From: Burkholderia sp. Bp9142
GTDB taxonomy: Bacteria > Pseudomonadota > Gammaproteobacteria > Burkholderiales > Burkholderiaceae
Assembly (NCBI RefSeq): GCF_003853415.1
Contig: NZ_QTPP01000050.1
Span: forward strand, 1 to 58,792
Length of the DNA stretch: 58,792 nucleotides
Direction of reading: 5' to 3'
In this document: piece after piece, positions 33,925-42,444 of the stretch
How the letters are laid out: each line of letters opens with the position of its first letter
Numbering within the stretch: the first letter of the stretch is position 1
Position numbers and translations under genes: made by a program
The notes under the pieces: model-generated
What the model was told of the DNA's origin: nothing
The model's database searches: none
Seen by the model: the letters and a program-made list of their open reading frames with translations, nothing else

Positions 33925-35724
33925 ATGTTCTCGTCCATCCGGACCCGCATCCTTGCGGCGTGCGTCGCCATCGTCGTATTCGCGCTCGTTGCCACCACGC
34001 TGATCAATTACTTCATCGCACACGCGTACAACGACGACGCAATCGACCGCAACCTGACATCCGTCGCAAGCGGCCATGTGGTCGGCATCGGCGACTGGGT
34101 CGCGACAAGGAGCCGGATGATCGCGTCGCTGCAGGATGCCGCGCTATCGCCCGATCCGCTGCCGGTGTTCAAGCAGATGGCCGCGGCCGGCGGCTTCACG
34201 AACGTGTACGCGGGCTACGCGGACAAGGCGTTCCATTTCTCCGACCCGACCGGCATCCCGCCAGACTACGATCCGACCGGCCGCCCGTGGTACAAGCAGG
34301 CCGCGCAGGCCGGCAAGCCGGTCGTCACGCCGCCTTACGTCGACGCGGGCACCGGCAACCTGGTCGTCACGTTCGCGGTGCCGATCCTGCGTGACGGCGC
34401 GCTGAAGGGTGTCGTCGCGGCCGACGTCGCGATGGACAGCGTGATCGCGAACGTGAAGTCGATCCACCCGACGCCCGCGAGCTTCGGCATGTTGATCGAC
34501 AGCAGCGGCCACGTCGTCGCGCATCCCGACGCGAAGCTCACGCTGAAGCCGGTCGCCGACGTGTCGCCCGAGCTCGGCGGCATGGGCGCCGCGTCGCTGG
34601 CCGCGGCCACCGCGCCGGTCGAAGTGCGCGTCGGCGGCGACGCGAAGCTGGTGCGCGCGCGGGCCGTGCCGGGCACCGACTGGTATGCGCTGGTCCTGCT
34701 CGACAAGCCGGAAGCGACAGCCGGGATGCGCTCGCTGCTGACCGCGTCGCTGATCACGCTGGTGGTGATCGTCGGCGTCGCGTCGCTGATCGTCGGGGCG
34801 ATTACCACGACCGCGTTCCGCCGCCTGTCGCAGGTGCGTCAGGCGATGGCGTCGATCGGCTCGGGCACGGGCGACCTGACGCAGCGCCTGCCGGTCGAAG
34901 GCCGCGACGAGGTCGCCGATATCGCGCGCTCGTTCAACAGCTTCGTCGACAAGCTGAACGACGTGATGCGGCAGCTCCGCGACGCGAGCGAATCCGTGCG
35001 CACGGCCGCGAACGAAATCGCCGCGGGCAACCAGGACCTGTCGTCGCGCACCGAATCGGCGGCGGCGAGCCTCGAGGAAACGGCCGCGTCGATGGAGGAG
35101 ATCACCGCGACGGTCGGCCAGTCGGCGGCGGCGGCCGGCCAGGCCGACGAACGCGCGGCCGCGGCATCGCGGATCGCGTCGCACGGCGGCGTGGTCGTGT
35201 CGGACGTGGTGGCGACAATGGAGAAGATCGAGGAAGCGTCGGGCCGGATCGGCGACATCATCGGCGTGATCGACGGGATCGCGTTCCAGACCAACATCCT
35301 CGCGTTGAACGCGGCCGTGGAAGCGGCGCGCGCCGGCGAGCAGGGCCGCGGTTTCGCGGTCGTCGCGCAGGAAGTGCGCAGCCTCGCGCAACGCAGCGCG
35401 CAGGCCGCGCGCGAGGTGAAGGTGCTGGTGGAGTCGACGGTGGCGAGCGTGTCGGCCGGGTCGGGGCAGGTGCGCCAGGCCGGCGACACGATGCGCGAGA
35501 TCGTGTCGAACGTCGCCAACGTGACGACCATCATCTCCGAGATCACGCACGCGGCGAACGAGCAGACGCGCGGCATTCAGGAAGTGAACCGCGCGGTCAC
35601 GCAGCTCGACGAAATGGTGCAGCAGAACGCGGCGCTCGTCGAGCAGTCGACCGCGGCCGCGACCGCGCTGCAGTCGCAGGCGAACGCGCTCGCGACGACG
35701 GTCGGGCAGTTCAAGGTCGCGTGA
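33925..35724 (+). CDS. Methyl-accepting chemotaxis protein with dCache sensor (predicted amino acid receptor)
   Basis: The 599-residue receptor has a membrane segment at residues 8-30, a periplasmic dCache domain (about 35-270), a second membrane segment (about 275-298), a HAMP domain and a signalling domain with the hairpin tip IDGIAFQTNILALNAAVEAA. In the sensor, Tyr115, Arg120, Trp122, Tyr123, Tyr138, Asp140 and Asp167 reproduce, with identical spacing, the amino acid-binding residues of PctA-type dCache receptors. It should therefore sense L-amino acids. A sigma-28 promoter lies upstream. Confidence 0.9.
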   Translation: MFSSIRTRILAACVAIVVFALVATTLINYFIAHAYNDDAIDRNLTSVASGHVVGIGDWVATRSRMIASLQDAALSPDPLPVFKQMAAAGGFTNVYAGYADKAFHFSDPTGIPPDYDPTGRPWYKQAAQAGKPVVTPPYVDAGTGNLVVTFAVPILRDGALKGVVAADVAMDSVIANVKSIHPTPASFGMLIDSSGHVVAHPDAKLTLKPVADVSPELGGMGAASLAAATAPVEVRVGGDAKLVRARAVPGTDWYALVLLDKPEATAGMRSLLTASLITLVVIVGVASLIVGAITTTAFRRLSQVRQAMASIGSGTGDLTQRLPVEGRDEVADIARSFNSFVDKLNDVMRQLRDASESVRTAANEIAAGNQDLSSRTESAAASLEETAASMEEITATVGQSAAAAGQADERAAAASRIASHGGVVVSDVVATMEKIEEASGRIGDIIGVIDGIAFQTNILALNAAVEAARAGEQGRGFAVVAQEVRSLAQRSAQAAREVKVLVESTVASVSAGSGQVRQAGDTMREIVSNVANVTTIISEITHAANEQTRGIQEVNRAVTQLDEMVQQNAALVEQSTAAATALQSQANALATTVGQFKVA

Positions 35725-35777
35725 CCCGTGCCGGGTGACGCAAGTCGGGCAGGTGCGCGCCACGCGCGCGGCGACGC

Positions 35778-36752
35778 TCAGGCGTGGCCGCCGTCGCGCA
35801 TCAGCGCAAGCCGGTTGTAGAGCGTTTTCAGGCTGATGCCGAGCGCTTTCGCCGCATGCGGCTTGTTGCCGTCGAAGTGGTCCAGCGTCGCCGCGATGAA
35901 GCGCTGCTGCGCGTGGTGCAGCGTCGCGCCGAGCGGCAGCGCCATCGCGTCGTCCGACGTCTGGTCGGGCAGCATCGTCGGCTTCGGCAGCGTGACGTCG
36001 ATGCCGTCGTCCGCGAGGATGTACGCGCGCTCGATCGTGTTGTGCAGCTCGCGCACGTTGCCGGGCCACGAATACGCGCATAGCGCGGCGATCGCGGCGT
36101 CGGTCAGCCGCTTGTGCGAGCAGTGCCGCGCGTTGAGCGCCTCGACGAACTCATGCGCGATCGCCTCGACGTCGCCGTTGCGCTGGCGCAGCGGCGGCAC
36201 ATACAGCGCGAACGCGGCGAGACGGTAGAACAGATCCTCGCGCAGCCGGCCGTCGCGCACGGCTTCGGCCGGGTTGTGGCGGGTCGCCGACAGGATACGC
36301 ACGTCGAGCGGAACCGACTCGGTGCCGCCGACGCGCACGATCGCGTTCGATTCGAGCGCGCGCAGCAGCTTCACCTGCAGCGCCGCGGGCATTTCGGCGA
36401 TCTCGTCGAGGAGCAGCGTGCCGCCGCACGCGGCTTCGAAGACCCCCTCCCGCTGCGCGATGGCGCCGGTGAAGCTGCCTTTCTCGTGACCGAACAATTG
36501 CGCTTCGGCGATGTCAGCCGGAATCGCGCCGCAGTTGACCGGCACGAACGGCCCGTCGCGGCGCGCGCTGAGGTCGTGCAGCCGTCGCGCGACGATATCC
36601 TTGCCGACCCCGCTTTCGCCGGCGATCATCACGCTGGCGCGGGTCGGAGCGATTTTCTCGATACGGCCGAGCAGCGTGCGCATCGCCGTGGAGCGGCCGG
36701 ACAGCCGGCGCGCGTCGGCGCGTTGCTTCGGACGGTTTGCGGATTCAGCCAT
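35778..36752 (-). CDS. Sigma-54-dependent activator without receiver domain
   Basis: From the ATG at 36752 the 324-residue protein is essentially an AAA+ sigma-54 activator domain plus a Fis-type helix-turn-helix, like PspF. Visible motifs are Walker A (GESGVGKD), the sigma-54 contact loop as GSFTGA instead of GAFTGA, Walker B (GGTLLLDEIAEMP), the arginine-finger region (REDLFYRL) and the DNA-binding end AAKALGISLKTLYNRL. The frame is open upstream to 37007, but that part is not protein-like. It is divergent from a hybrid histidine kinase. Since it lacks a receiver, control must come from a partner protein or from its own synthesis. Confidence 0.9.
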   Translation of the reverse strand: MAESANRPKQRADARRLSGRSTAMRTLLGRIEKIAPTRASVMIAGESGVGKDIVARRLHDLSARRDGPFVPVNCGAIPADIAEAQLFGHEKGSFTGAIAQREGVFEAACGGTLLLDEIAEMPAALQVKLLRALESNAIVRVGGTESVPLDVRILSATRHNPAEAVRDGRLREDLFYRLAAFALYVPPLRQRNGDVEAIAHEFVEALNARHCSHKRLTDAAIAALCAYSWPGNVRELHNTIERAYILADDGIDVTLPKPTMLPDQTSDDAMALPLGATLHHAQQRFIAATLDHFDGNKPHAAKALGISLKTLYNRLALMRDGGHA

Positions 36753-37184
36753 AGGCGTAAGCGGGCCGTTTTGAAAATCGGCATCGCGCATTCCCTCGTT
36801 GCAATATTTATTATCGACAGCGGAAGGGCCCGGAAGGTGCCGCAATATAGAAAATTCCAATTCCCGCTGCGACACCGGAAGAAATACGCGATCGCCGCAT
36901 CGCGATGCCGGCATGCCGCGGCCGGCATAGCCCATCGATGCCTTTTTACACCCGCCGAATGAAAAATCGAAAGGCGCCTGCAAGCCCGTGCCGCGCGCAG
37001 GCGGCACGCGGCCAGGCGACGCGGCAGCGAGGCTGCCGGTGCGGCTTGCGCGGCGAAGTCGTCAATCGTCATACCGCGGGTACGCGCGTTGCGGCAGCCA
37101 CTAGGCTCGCGCGGCACGCTTGACGGATGCCGACCGCCGAGGCGGCATCCCGTCGGGCGACGGTTGCCGGCGCGATGCAGGGAA
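36753..37184. promoter_or_regulatory. Divergent intergenic region between sigma-54 activator and hybrid kinase
   Basis: About 430 bp. The first part (36775-36970) is clearly more AT-rich than its surroundings (for example GCAATATTTATTATCG near 36800) and should hold the activator promoter. I looked for a -24/-12 sigma-54 promoter and did not find a convincing one. No gene is supported. Confidence 0.35.
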
Positions 37185-39179
37185 ATGATGAGGACCTTTA
37201 CCCGTGGGCTGTTTCGGCAGGGCGCATGGGTCGTGCTGGCCGTCGGGCTGGCGTCCGCGCTGCAGGCGTGGGCGATTCACTTCGTCGGCGTGCACGAACC
37301 GTTTGCGCCGCTGCCTTTCTACGTCGGTGTCGCGGCCGCGGCGTGGCTGACGTCGTTCGCCGGCGGCCTGGCCGCGACCGCCGCGAGCGTGGCCGTGGTC
37401 GGCGCGCTGTGGTGGCGCGATGCGCCGCTGCCTGCATGGCTCGCGCAGGCCGGCGCCTTCATCGCGATCAGCTTCGTCGAATGCGTGCTCGTGATGGCCG
37501 TCAGGCCGCTGTTCGCAAACGACCGGCTGCGCGGGGCCGAGGGTGCGGAAGCGGACGATGCGGGCACGCGCACGCCGCGCCGGGAACCGGCGCCCGCGGT
37601 GCGCTCGCTCGACGACATCCTGCTGCGCCGCGTGGTCGATGCATCGCCCGACGCGATCATCGGCCTCGATGCCGCACGGCGCATCACGAGCTGGAACCCG
37701 GCCGCGCGGCGGCTCTTCGGCATCGATGCGGCGGCGGCGATCGGGCACGACGTCACGACACTGATCGCGCCGCGCTGGCTGCGATTGCATCCCGTTCCCG
37801 TGTCGTTCGCGAACCCGCGCATGCCCGCCGGGCCGCTCGACATCCTGTGCCTGCGCCGCGACGGCGGCTGCTTTCGCGCGACCTTCGCGGCGTCGCCGAT
37901 CGTCGACGCGCAAGGCAACTGCACCGGCCTGTCGATGACGCTGCGCGAGGCGCACGAACGCCGCCGCGACGAGCGGCGCGACCTGCGCTCGTTGCGTGGT
38001 GCACGCGACGCGCGCGTGCAGGCCGACGAGTCGAACCGGCTGAAGGACGAATTGCTGGCCACCGTGTCGCACGAATTGCGCACGCCGCTGAACGTAATCT
38101 ACGGCTGGGTCGAGGTGCTGCGCAGCGCCGACGGTCAGGACCTCGCGCATCAGGCGATCGACGCGATCGATCGCAGTGCGCGGTCGCTGTCGCGCATGGT
38201 CGGCGACCTGCTCGACGCGTCGTCGCTCGCGACCGGCCGGATGCGGCTCGAACGCACGCCTGTCGACCTCGTGCGCGTCGTGCGTCAGGTGGTGCGCGAA
38301 CTCGGCGCGACGGCGGAGGCGAACGGTCTCGAACTGTCGACCCAGTGCGCGATGTCCAACTGCGTGATCTCCGCTGACGGCGAGCGTCTGCGCCAGGTGC
38401 TGTCGAACCTGCTGTCGAACGCGATCAAGTTCACGCCGTCCGGCGGCCGCATCAAGGTGTCGCTGACCCGGGCCGGCGCGCGCGTGCGGCTGTCGGTCGC
38501 CGATACGGGGCAGGGCATTTCCGCGGAACGCCTGCCGCATCTGTTCGATACGTTCAACCGGCCGGAAGGTGCGTCCGCGTCGCCGAAACGCGGCCTCGGG
38601 CTCGGCCTGTCGATCGTGCGCAACATCGCGCGGTTGCACGGCGGCGAAGTCGAGGCGACGAGCGCGGGCGCGGGACGCGGCACGACCGTGACCGTGATGC
38701 TGCCGGTGGACTGGGGCACTGACGATCCGGCCGACCACCCGGTGCGGCCGAGCGGTGCGTCCACGGCGGTCGCGCTCGACGGCCGGCGCGTGCTGGTGGT
38801 CGACGACGACGCGACGTCGCGCGCGAGCCTTGCGGCAGCGCTCGAAACGCTCGGCGCCCAGGTGTCGACCGCGCAATCGGGGCACGACGCGCTCGACGTG
38901 GTCGCGCAGCAGCACCCGAGCGTCGTGCTGTCCGATCTCGCGATGCCGGACGGCGACGGCTACTGGCTGCTCGACCACATCCGCCATCTGCCGGGCGGCG
39001 GCGGGCGCCTGCCCGTCGTCGCGGTCACCGCGCATGCGGGCACGGCGGACCGGAACCGCGTGATGGCCGCCGGCTTCGACGCGTATCTGTGCAAGCCGGT
39101 CGACATGCCGACGCTCGCCGGCGTGATCGTCGACGTGTCGTCTGCCGATGCGGCGGCGCGAACCGGACGGCGCCGCTGA
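37185..39179 (+). CDS. Membrane hybrid histidine kinase with C-terminal receiver
   Basis: About 664 residues. An N-terminal block with three or four hydrophobic segments (about 10-115) is followed by a PAS domain (DASPDAIIGLDAARRITSWN). The HisKA domain has its histidine in LLATVSHELRTPLNVIYGW. The ATPase domain shows N in SNLLSNAIKFTPSGG and G boxes ADTGQGIS and GLGLGLSIV. A receiver follows, with Asp in VVLSDLAMPDGDG and Lys in AYLCKPVDMP. There is no Hpt or output domain, so phosphotransfer to a partner is expected. Two adjacent ATGs (37185, 37188) follow CAGGGAA. Confidence 0.9.
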   Translation: MMRTFTRGLFRQGAWVVLAVGLASALQAWAIHFVGVHEPFAPLPFYVGVAAAAWLTSFAGGLAATAASVAVVGALWWRDAPLPAWLAQAGAFIAISFVECVLVMAVRPLFANDRLRGAEGAEADDAGTRTPRREPAPAVRSLDDILLRRVVDASPDAIIGLDAARRITSWNPAARRLFGIDAAAAIGHDVTTLIAPRWLRLHPVPVSFANPRMPAGPLDILCLRRDGGCFRATFAASPIVDAQGNCTGLSMTLREAHERRRDERRDLRSLRGARDARVQADESNRLKDELLATVSHELRTPLNVIYGWVEVLRSADGQDLAHQAIDAIDRSARSLSRMVGDLLDASSLATGRMRLERTPVDLVRVVRQVVRELGATAEANGLELSTQCAMSNCVISADGERLRQVLSNLLSNAIKFTPSGGRIKVSLTRAGARVRLSVADTGQGISAERLPHLFDTFNRPEGASASPKRGLGLGLSIVRNIARLHGGEVEATSAGAGRGTTVTVMLPVDWGTDDPADHPVRPSGASTAVALDGRRVLVVDDDATSRASLAAALETLGAQVSTAQSGHDALDVVAQQHPSVVLSDLAMPDGDGYWLLDHIRHLPGGGGRLPVVAVTAHAGTADRNRVMAAGFDAYLCKPVDMPTLAGVIVDVSSADAAARTGRRR

Positions 39180-39215
39180 CCCGCAGCGGCATCCGCACAC
39201 CCACGAGGAGGCACG

Positions 39216-39599
39216 ATGAAGGGATCGGACCATACGCGGCGCGACGGCACCGGCGGCAGGCCGACGCGCCTCGGGCGCATGCCGCCGATCGTGCCGATCG
39301 CGAGCATGCCGAGGCTGTCGTGCGCGTGGATCGCGACGCCTCGCCACGCATCGGCTGACGCGAACGTGCGGACGAAGCTCGCGAGCCTGGCGTCGGCCGT
39401 CGGCGCCTGGATCCGCGATGCGACCCTCGCGTCCCGGATCCGGGCGGCGCGCGTCGCCGGGCGCGGGCTGACCTCCAGCGACATCGACGTGCAGGTTCAC
39501 GGCCGCGTGGCCGCGCTGTTCTGGCTCGGTGCGTTGTCGATCGAGCACGTCGAGGGTGCGTGGACCGATTTCCTCACGTCCGCGCATCGTCCCGCATGA
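39216..39599 (+). CDS. Small hypothetical protein with a BON-like half domain
   Basis: The 127-residue product has an excellent ribosome site (GAGGAGGCACG). Residues about 65-100 (IRDATLASRIRAA, SSDIDVQVHGRVAALF) recall the first helix and strand of a BON domain, but the second half of the domain is not visible. It may be a degenerate or very divergent member. There is no clear signal peptide. It lies between the hybrid kinase and the DUF4142 gene, both on the same strand with short gaps, so cotranscription is possible. Confidence 0.5.
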   Translation: MKGSDHTRRDGTGGRPTRLGRMPPIVPIASMPRLSCAWIATPRHASADANVRTKLASLASAVGAWIRDATLASRIRAARVAGRGLTSSDIDVQVHGRVAALFWLGALSIEHVEGAWTDFLTSAHRPA

Positions 39600-39654
39600 C
39601 GGACCGGCAGCAGCGTTCGGCCGGGCCGGTTCGTCGACGGATACGGAGGTCCGG

Positions 39655-40305
39655 ATGACAGCGAACGACGGGAACCCGCGCCGAGTCGTCGCGTTGGCCG
39701 GCACCGCGTGCATGCTGGTATCGGGCGTGCTCGCGGTGCTCGGCGCGCCCGCATTCATGCCGATGCAGGCGCAGGCGCAGGCGCCGCCCGCGTCGTCCGT
39801 TCATGTCGCGCCGGGTGTCATCCGCCCCGGCGAGACCGCCGACGAGGCGGACATGACGCGGCGGCCGAGCGGCATCGACGCCGAATTCGTCGACAAGGCC
39901 GCCATCGTCGGCAAGACGGTGGCGCAGGCGAGCCAGCTCGCGCTCGATCGGTCGTCGAATCCGGACGTGAAGGCCTTCGCGCGCCGGATGCTCGACGATC
40001 ACGGGCGCATGAGCATGGAATTGCGCCGGCTCGGCGCGCAAAAGGGCGTGCCCGTGCAGACACGCATGCTCGTCGATCCGGCGGTGACGGTGCTGCGCAC
40101 CCGGAATGGCCGTGCGTTCGACAAGGGTTATATCGCGCTGGCGGGACCGAACGCGCAGGACGCAGCGATCAGGCTCTACCAGGCCGAGGCGCGCGACGGG
40201 CGCGACCCGCAGCTTCGCGCGTTCGCGGCCAGCACGCTGCCGACGCTGAAGGCGCACTTGAGCGCCGCGCGCGCGCTCGAGCATTCGATCGCGGCTGCGC
40301 ACTGA
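39655..40305 (+). CDS. DUF4142 (ferritin-like) exported protein
   Basis: The 216-residue protein has an N-terminal membrane/signal segment (VVALAGTACMLVSGVLAVLG) and the DUF4142 pattern: DAEFVDKAAIVGKTVAQASQ, SNPDVKAFARRMLDDHGRMSM, YIALAGPNAQDAAIRLYQAEA and PTLKAHLSAARAL. The family is a four-helix bundle related to ferritins, found in periplasmic stress proteins, but its activity is unknown. The ATG at 39655 follows GGAGGTCCGG. Confidence 0.85.
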   Translation: MTANDGNPRRVVALAGTACMLVSGVLAVLGAPAFMPMQAQAQAPPASSVHVAPGVIRPGETADEADMTRRPSGIDAEFVDKAAIVGKTVAQASQLALDRSSNPDVKAFARRMLDDHGRMSMELRRLGAQKGVPVQTRMLVDPAVTVLRTRNGRAFDKGYIALAGPNAQDAAIRLYQAEARDGRDPQLRAFAASTLPTLKAHLSAARALEHSIAAAH

Positions 40306-40320
40306 GACAGTGAGGCAGCG

Positions 40321-40357
40321 CACTGATCCGCGCGGCAAACCCGCGCGTCGGTCAGTG
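40321..40357. terminator. Bidirectional hairpin between convergent DUF4142 and PRC-barrel genes
   Basis: CACTGATCCGCGCGG pairs imperfectly with CCCGCGCGTCGGTCAGTG across a CAAA loop. The hairpin overlaps the stop of the PRC-barrel gene. There is no T run, so termination is only likely. Confidence 0.45.
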
Positions 40358-40852
40358 CCGCCGCGTGTCGCTCTCCGGGCCACCGGGCGACGCCTCGTAA
40401 GGTGGCGCGTCGAGCGCCGTTTCTCCTTCCTCGATCAGCCAGTACGGCGCCGCACCGTAGTATGCGTGCAGTGCGTCGGCCCACGCGGGATCGGCCATCG
40501 CCGGCCAGCGGTCCTTGTCGAAGCCCGGCGCTTCGCGCACGCGCGTGGTCGGCACCGGCAGCACGAAGCAGCGGCGCTCGACATCGAGCGTCAGCACGTT
40601 CCACGGCACCGCGAACAGCTTGTCGCCGATCCCGGGAAAGCCGCCCGACGACACGACCGCATACGCGATCCGGCCCGAGCGGACGTCGAGCATGATGTTC
40701 GTGACCTTGCCGATGTCGTCGCCGTCCATCGTCAGCACGTGGTCGTCCTCCAGTGTGCCGGCGGCCATCACGTCCGGCCCCGGCCCGCCGGCCGAACTGC
40801 CGCTGTCGCCAGCAATGCGCGCATGCGTGCGCGACGGTCTGTCCGTTGTCAT
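40352..40852 (-). CDS. PRC-barrel domain protein
   Basis: The 166-residue protein has a PRC-barrel domain (about residues 25-95: DVMAAGTLEDDHVLTMDGDD, IGKVTNIMLDVRSGRIAYAV, LFAVPWNVLTLD) and a C-terminal acidic stretch with WADALHAYYGAAPYWL. Such proteins are common in stress-inducible Burkholderia loci and may bind RNA or membranes; the role is unknown. The ATG at 40852 follows AGGAG. The CBS-domain gene lies 68 bp upstream on the same strand. Confidence 0.85.
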   Translation of the reverse strand: MTTDRPSRTHARIAGDSGSSAGGPGPDVMAAGTLEDDHVLTMDGDDIGKVTNIMLDVRSGRIAYAVVSSGGFPGIGDKLFAVPWNVLTLDVERRCFVLPVPTTRVREAPGFDKDRWPAMADPAWADALHAYYGAAPYWLIEEGETALDAPPYEASPGGPESDTRRH

Positions 40853-40920
40853 CGCGTATCTCCTGGTCGAAGCGGCGCGGTGCGCGAGAATCGCGGGCCG
40901 CATGGGTGACAGGCAGCCGG

Positions 40921-41352
40921 TCAGCGGCGGCGTGGCAACGACACGTCCTCGAGCGTATTCGCCAGCTCGTCGCGGGCCGGGCCGCCCGCGCGCGTCGCGA
41001 TGTCGCCGAGCGACACGATGCCGACGATCCGGTGCTGGGCGTCGAGCACCGGCATCCGGTGCAGTTGCACGTCGGCCATCCGCTGCTGGACGTCGCCGAC
41101 GCCGTCGTCCTCGACGCACCACTGCACGGGCGCGGATGCAACGGCCTTCACGGGGGTGTCGGGGGAATGCCCGTGCGACAGTGCACGCACCGCGAGGTCG
41201 CGGTCCGTCACGATCGCGACGAGCTCGGTGCCGTCGCAGACCGGCAGCACGCCTATATCGAATCGCTGCATCAATCCGGCTGCATGGCGAATCGTGTCGG
41301 TCGGCGCGACGCACACCACGTCGCGCGACATGATCTCGTTGACGCGATACAT
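40921..41352 (-). CDS. Stand-alone CBS-pair protein
   Basis: The 143-residue protein is made of two CBS motifs: VNEIMSRDVVCVAPTDTIRH to IVTDRDLAVRAL, and PVLDAQHRIVGIVSLGDIAT. It resembles small CBS proteins that bind adenine nucleotides and signal energy charge. The PRC-barrel gene follows it on the same strand. Confidence 0.9.
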   Translation of the reverse strand: MYRVNEIMSRDVVCVAPTDTIRHAAGLMQRFDIGVLPVCDGTELVAIVTDRDLAVRALSHGHSPDTPVKAVASAPVQWCVEDDGVGDVQQRMADVQLHRMPVLDAQHRIVGIVSLGDIATRAGGPARDELANTLEDVSLPRRR

Positions 41353-41391
41353 GAACGCCTCCTTCGTGAGCGAGACGATCCGGAAGCAGGA

Positions 41392-41417
41392 CGCGTGCCG
41401 CGTTCAAGCGGCACGCG
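41392..41417. repeat. Perfect 10-bp inverted repeat upstream of the CBS gene
   Basis: CGCGTGCCGC (41392-41401) and GCGGCACGCG (41408-41417) flank GTTCAA. It lies 40-65 bp upstream of the CBS gene start and downstream of the 39-residue gene; it may be an operator or a hairpin ending the upstream transcript. Confidence 0.45.
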
Positions 41418-41509
41418 CCGGCCCTGCGCGGCCGGGCCACGGAGAAATTTGCCAGTCGGCTTGTACATCTTCCACGGCGGCAGCCGCGGCCGGGCCGCGA
41501 GCGATGATG

Positions 41510-41629
41510 TCAGTGGCCGACGCCCGTCAGCACGACGATGGCGAGCACCAGCGCGCTCTCGATCGCGGCGAGCGCCGCGACGCCCGCGGCGCCGCTGACC
41601 TCGTGCCATGCACGTTCCATGCGTTTCAT
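41510..41629 (-). CDS. Small membrane protein, 39 residues
   Basis: MKRMERAWHEVSGAAGVAAL begins a 39-residue protein whose second half (AAIESALVLAIVVLTGV) is one clear membrane segment. The start at 41629 has a ribosome site (AGGAG, 8 nt away) on the minus strand. I do not recognise a family, but the size and layout suit single-pass stress-induced microproteins. It lies among stress-type genes, upstream of the CBS and PRC-barrel genes. Confidence 0.6.
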   Translation of the reverse strand: MKRMERAWHEVSGAAGVAALAAIESALVLAIVVLTGVGH

Positions 41630-41691
41630 CAGTTCACTCCTGTTGTGCCGGCCCGGCCGCGCTGCCGCGCATCGGGGGCCGGGTGCCGCCG

Positions 41692-41940
41692 TCAGCCGTG
41701 ATCGCGGGGCGGTGGCGGGGCGTCGGGCACGCGACGGTCGCGTTTGCCGGACGGCCTGGCGGGGTCGATACGGGTCGCACCGCCAACGGCGGGCGGATCG
41801 CTGGCCGGGAACGTCTCCTCGAGCCCTTCGTCGATACGCTTCTCCGTCTTGTCGTCGGAGGGCTTGCGCGGCGCGGCGCGGGGGAGCAGGCCGGCAGCCG
41901 GTGACACGGCGTCGCGGCGGCCGGTGGCGAAAACGGTCAT
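41692..41940 (-). CDS. Small hydrophilic protein with ETFPASDPPA motif
   Basis: The 82-residue protein begins MTVFATGRRDAV and is rich in Pro, Arg and Asp, so largely disordered. It contains KRIDEGLEETFPASDPPAVG, a motif seen in many small proteobacterial proteins of unknown function. The start at 41940 has a near-perfect ribosome site (AAGGAGG) on the minus strand. Confidence 0.7.
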   Translation of the reverse strand: MTVFATGRRDAVSPAAGLLPRAAPRKPSDDKTEKRIDEGLEETFPASDPPAVGGATRIDPARPSGKRDRRVPDAPPPPRDHG

Positions 41941-42041
41941 GTTCGGACCTCCTTGCTGGTAACGACGGGTGCAAGCGCCATACCCGTGCCGGTGCGCGGC
42001 ATGACGCTTGCAGCCGCCGGCGTGGACGAGAGGGCATCGTG

Positions 42042-42353
42042 ATGAACGCACCCAAGGAAAGGATACGTTACGACGCGAACGTGTGCGGCGGCGATGTCAG
42101 TCACGTGCGCAGTCAAGTGTGCGAGCGGTTCGCGACCAGGAAGCGCGAATCGCGGGTCTATCGGCCCGAGCGGCGCATGTTCGACGGGAAGGACGCAGTC
42201 CGCGCGCTGAACCATGCCGTGTACGCGAGGCCGGAGTGCGTGCAGCGGGCGCGGGTCGCGCCGTGTGCGCCGTCCGATCCGTTCGCGCTCGCGGTGCGGC
42301 TCGCCGCCGAAGGGCGCCCGCTCCGGCGGGTGATGGCGGCTTACGACGCATGA
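42042..42353 (+). CDS. Hypothetical protein, 103 residues
   Basis: MNAPKERIRYDANVCGGDVS starts a hydrophilic, Arg-rich protein with a helical end (PFALAVRLAAEGRPLRRVM). I do not recognise it and see no signal or membrane segment. The ribosome site is weak (GAGAGGGC). Support comes from its position and composition, which is less shadow-like than the alternatives. Confidence 0.5.
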   Translation: MNAPKERIRYDANVCGGDVSHVRSQVCERFATRKRESRVYRPERRMFDGKDAVRALNHAVYARPECVQRARVAPCAPSDPFALAVRLAAEGRPLRRVMAAYDA

Positions 42354-42444
42354 CCGGCCGAGCGGCTGCACCGACGATCAGGCACGCTGCTTGCGCACGG
42401 TCGCCGCGCCAATCGACACGCGCGAGCCGCCGCGCAGGAGTGAC

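Noticed and set aside
36753..37184. Sigma-54 promoter between the activator and hybrid kinase
   Set aside because: I found no GG-N10-GC element with the flanking TGGCAC/TTGC pattern.
37101..39758. Minus-strand frame of 885 codons
   Set aside because: Antisense shadow of the hybrid kinase; no ribosome site or motif.
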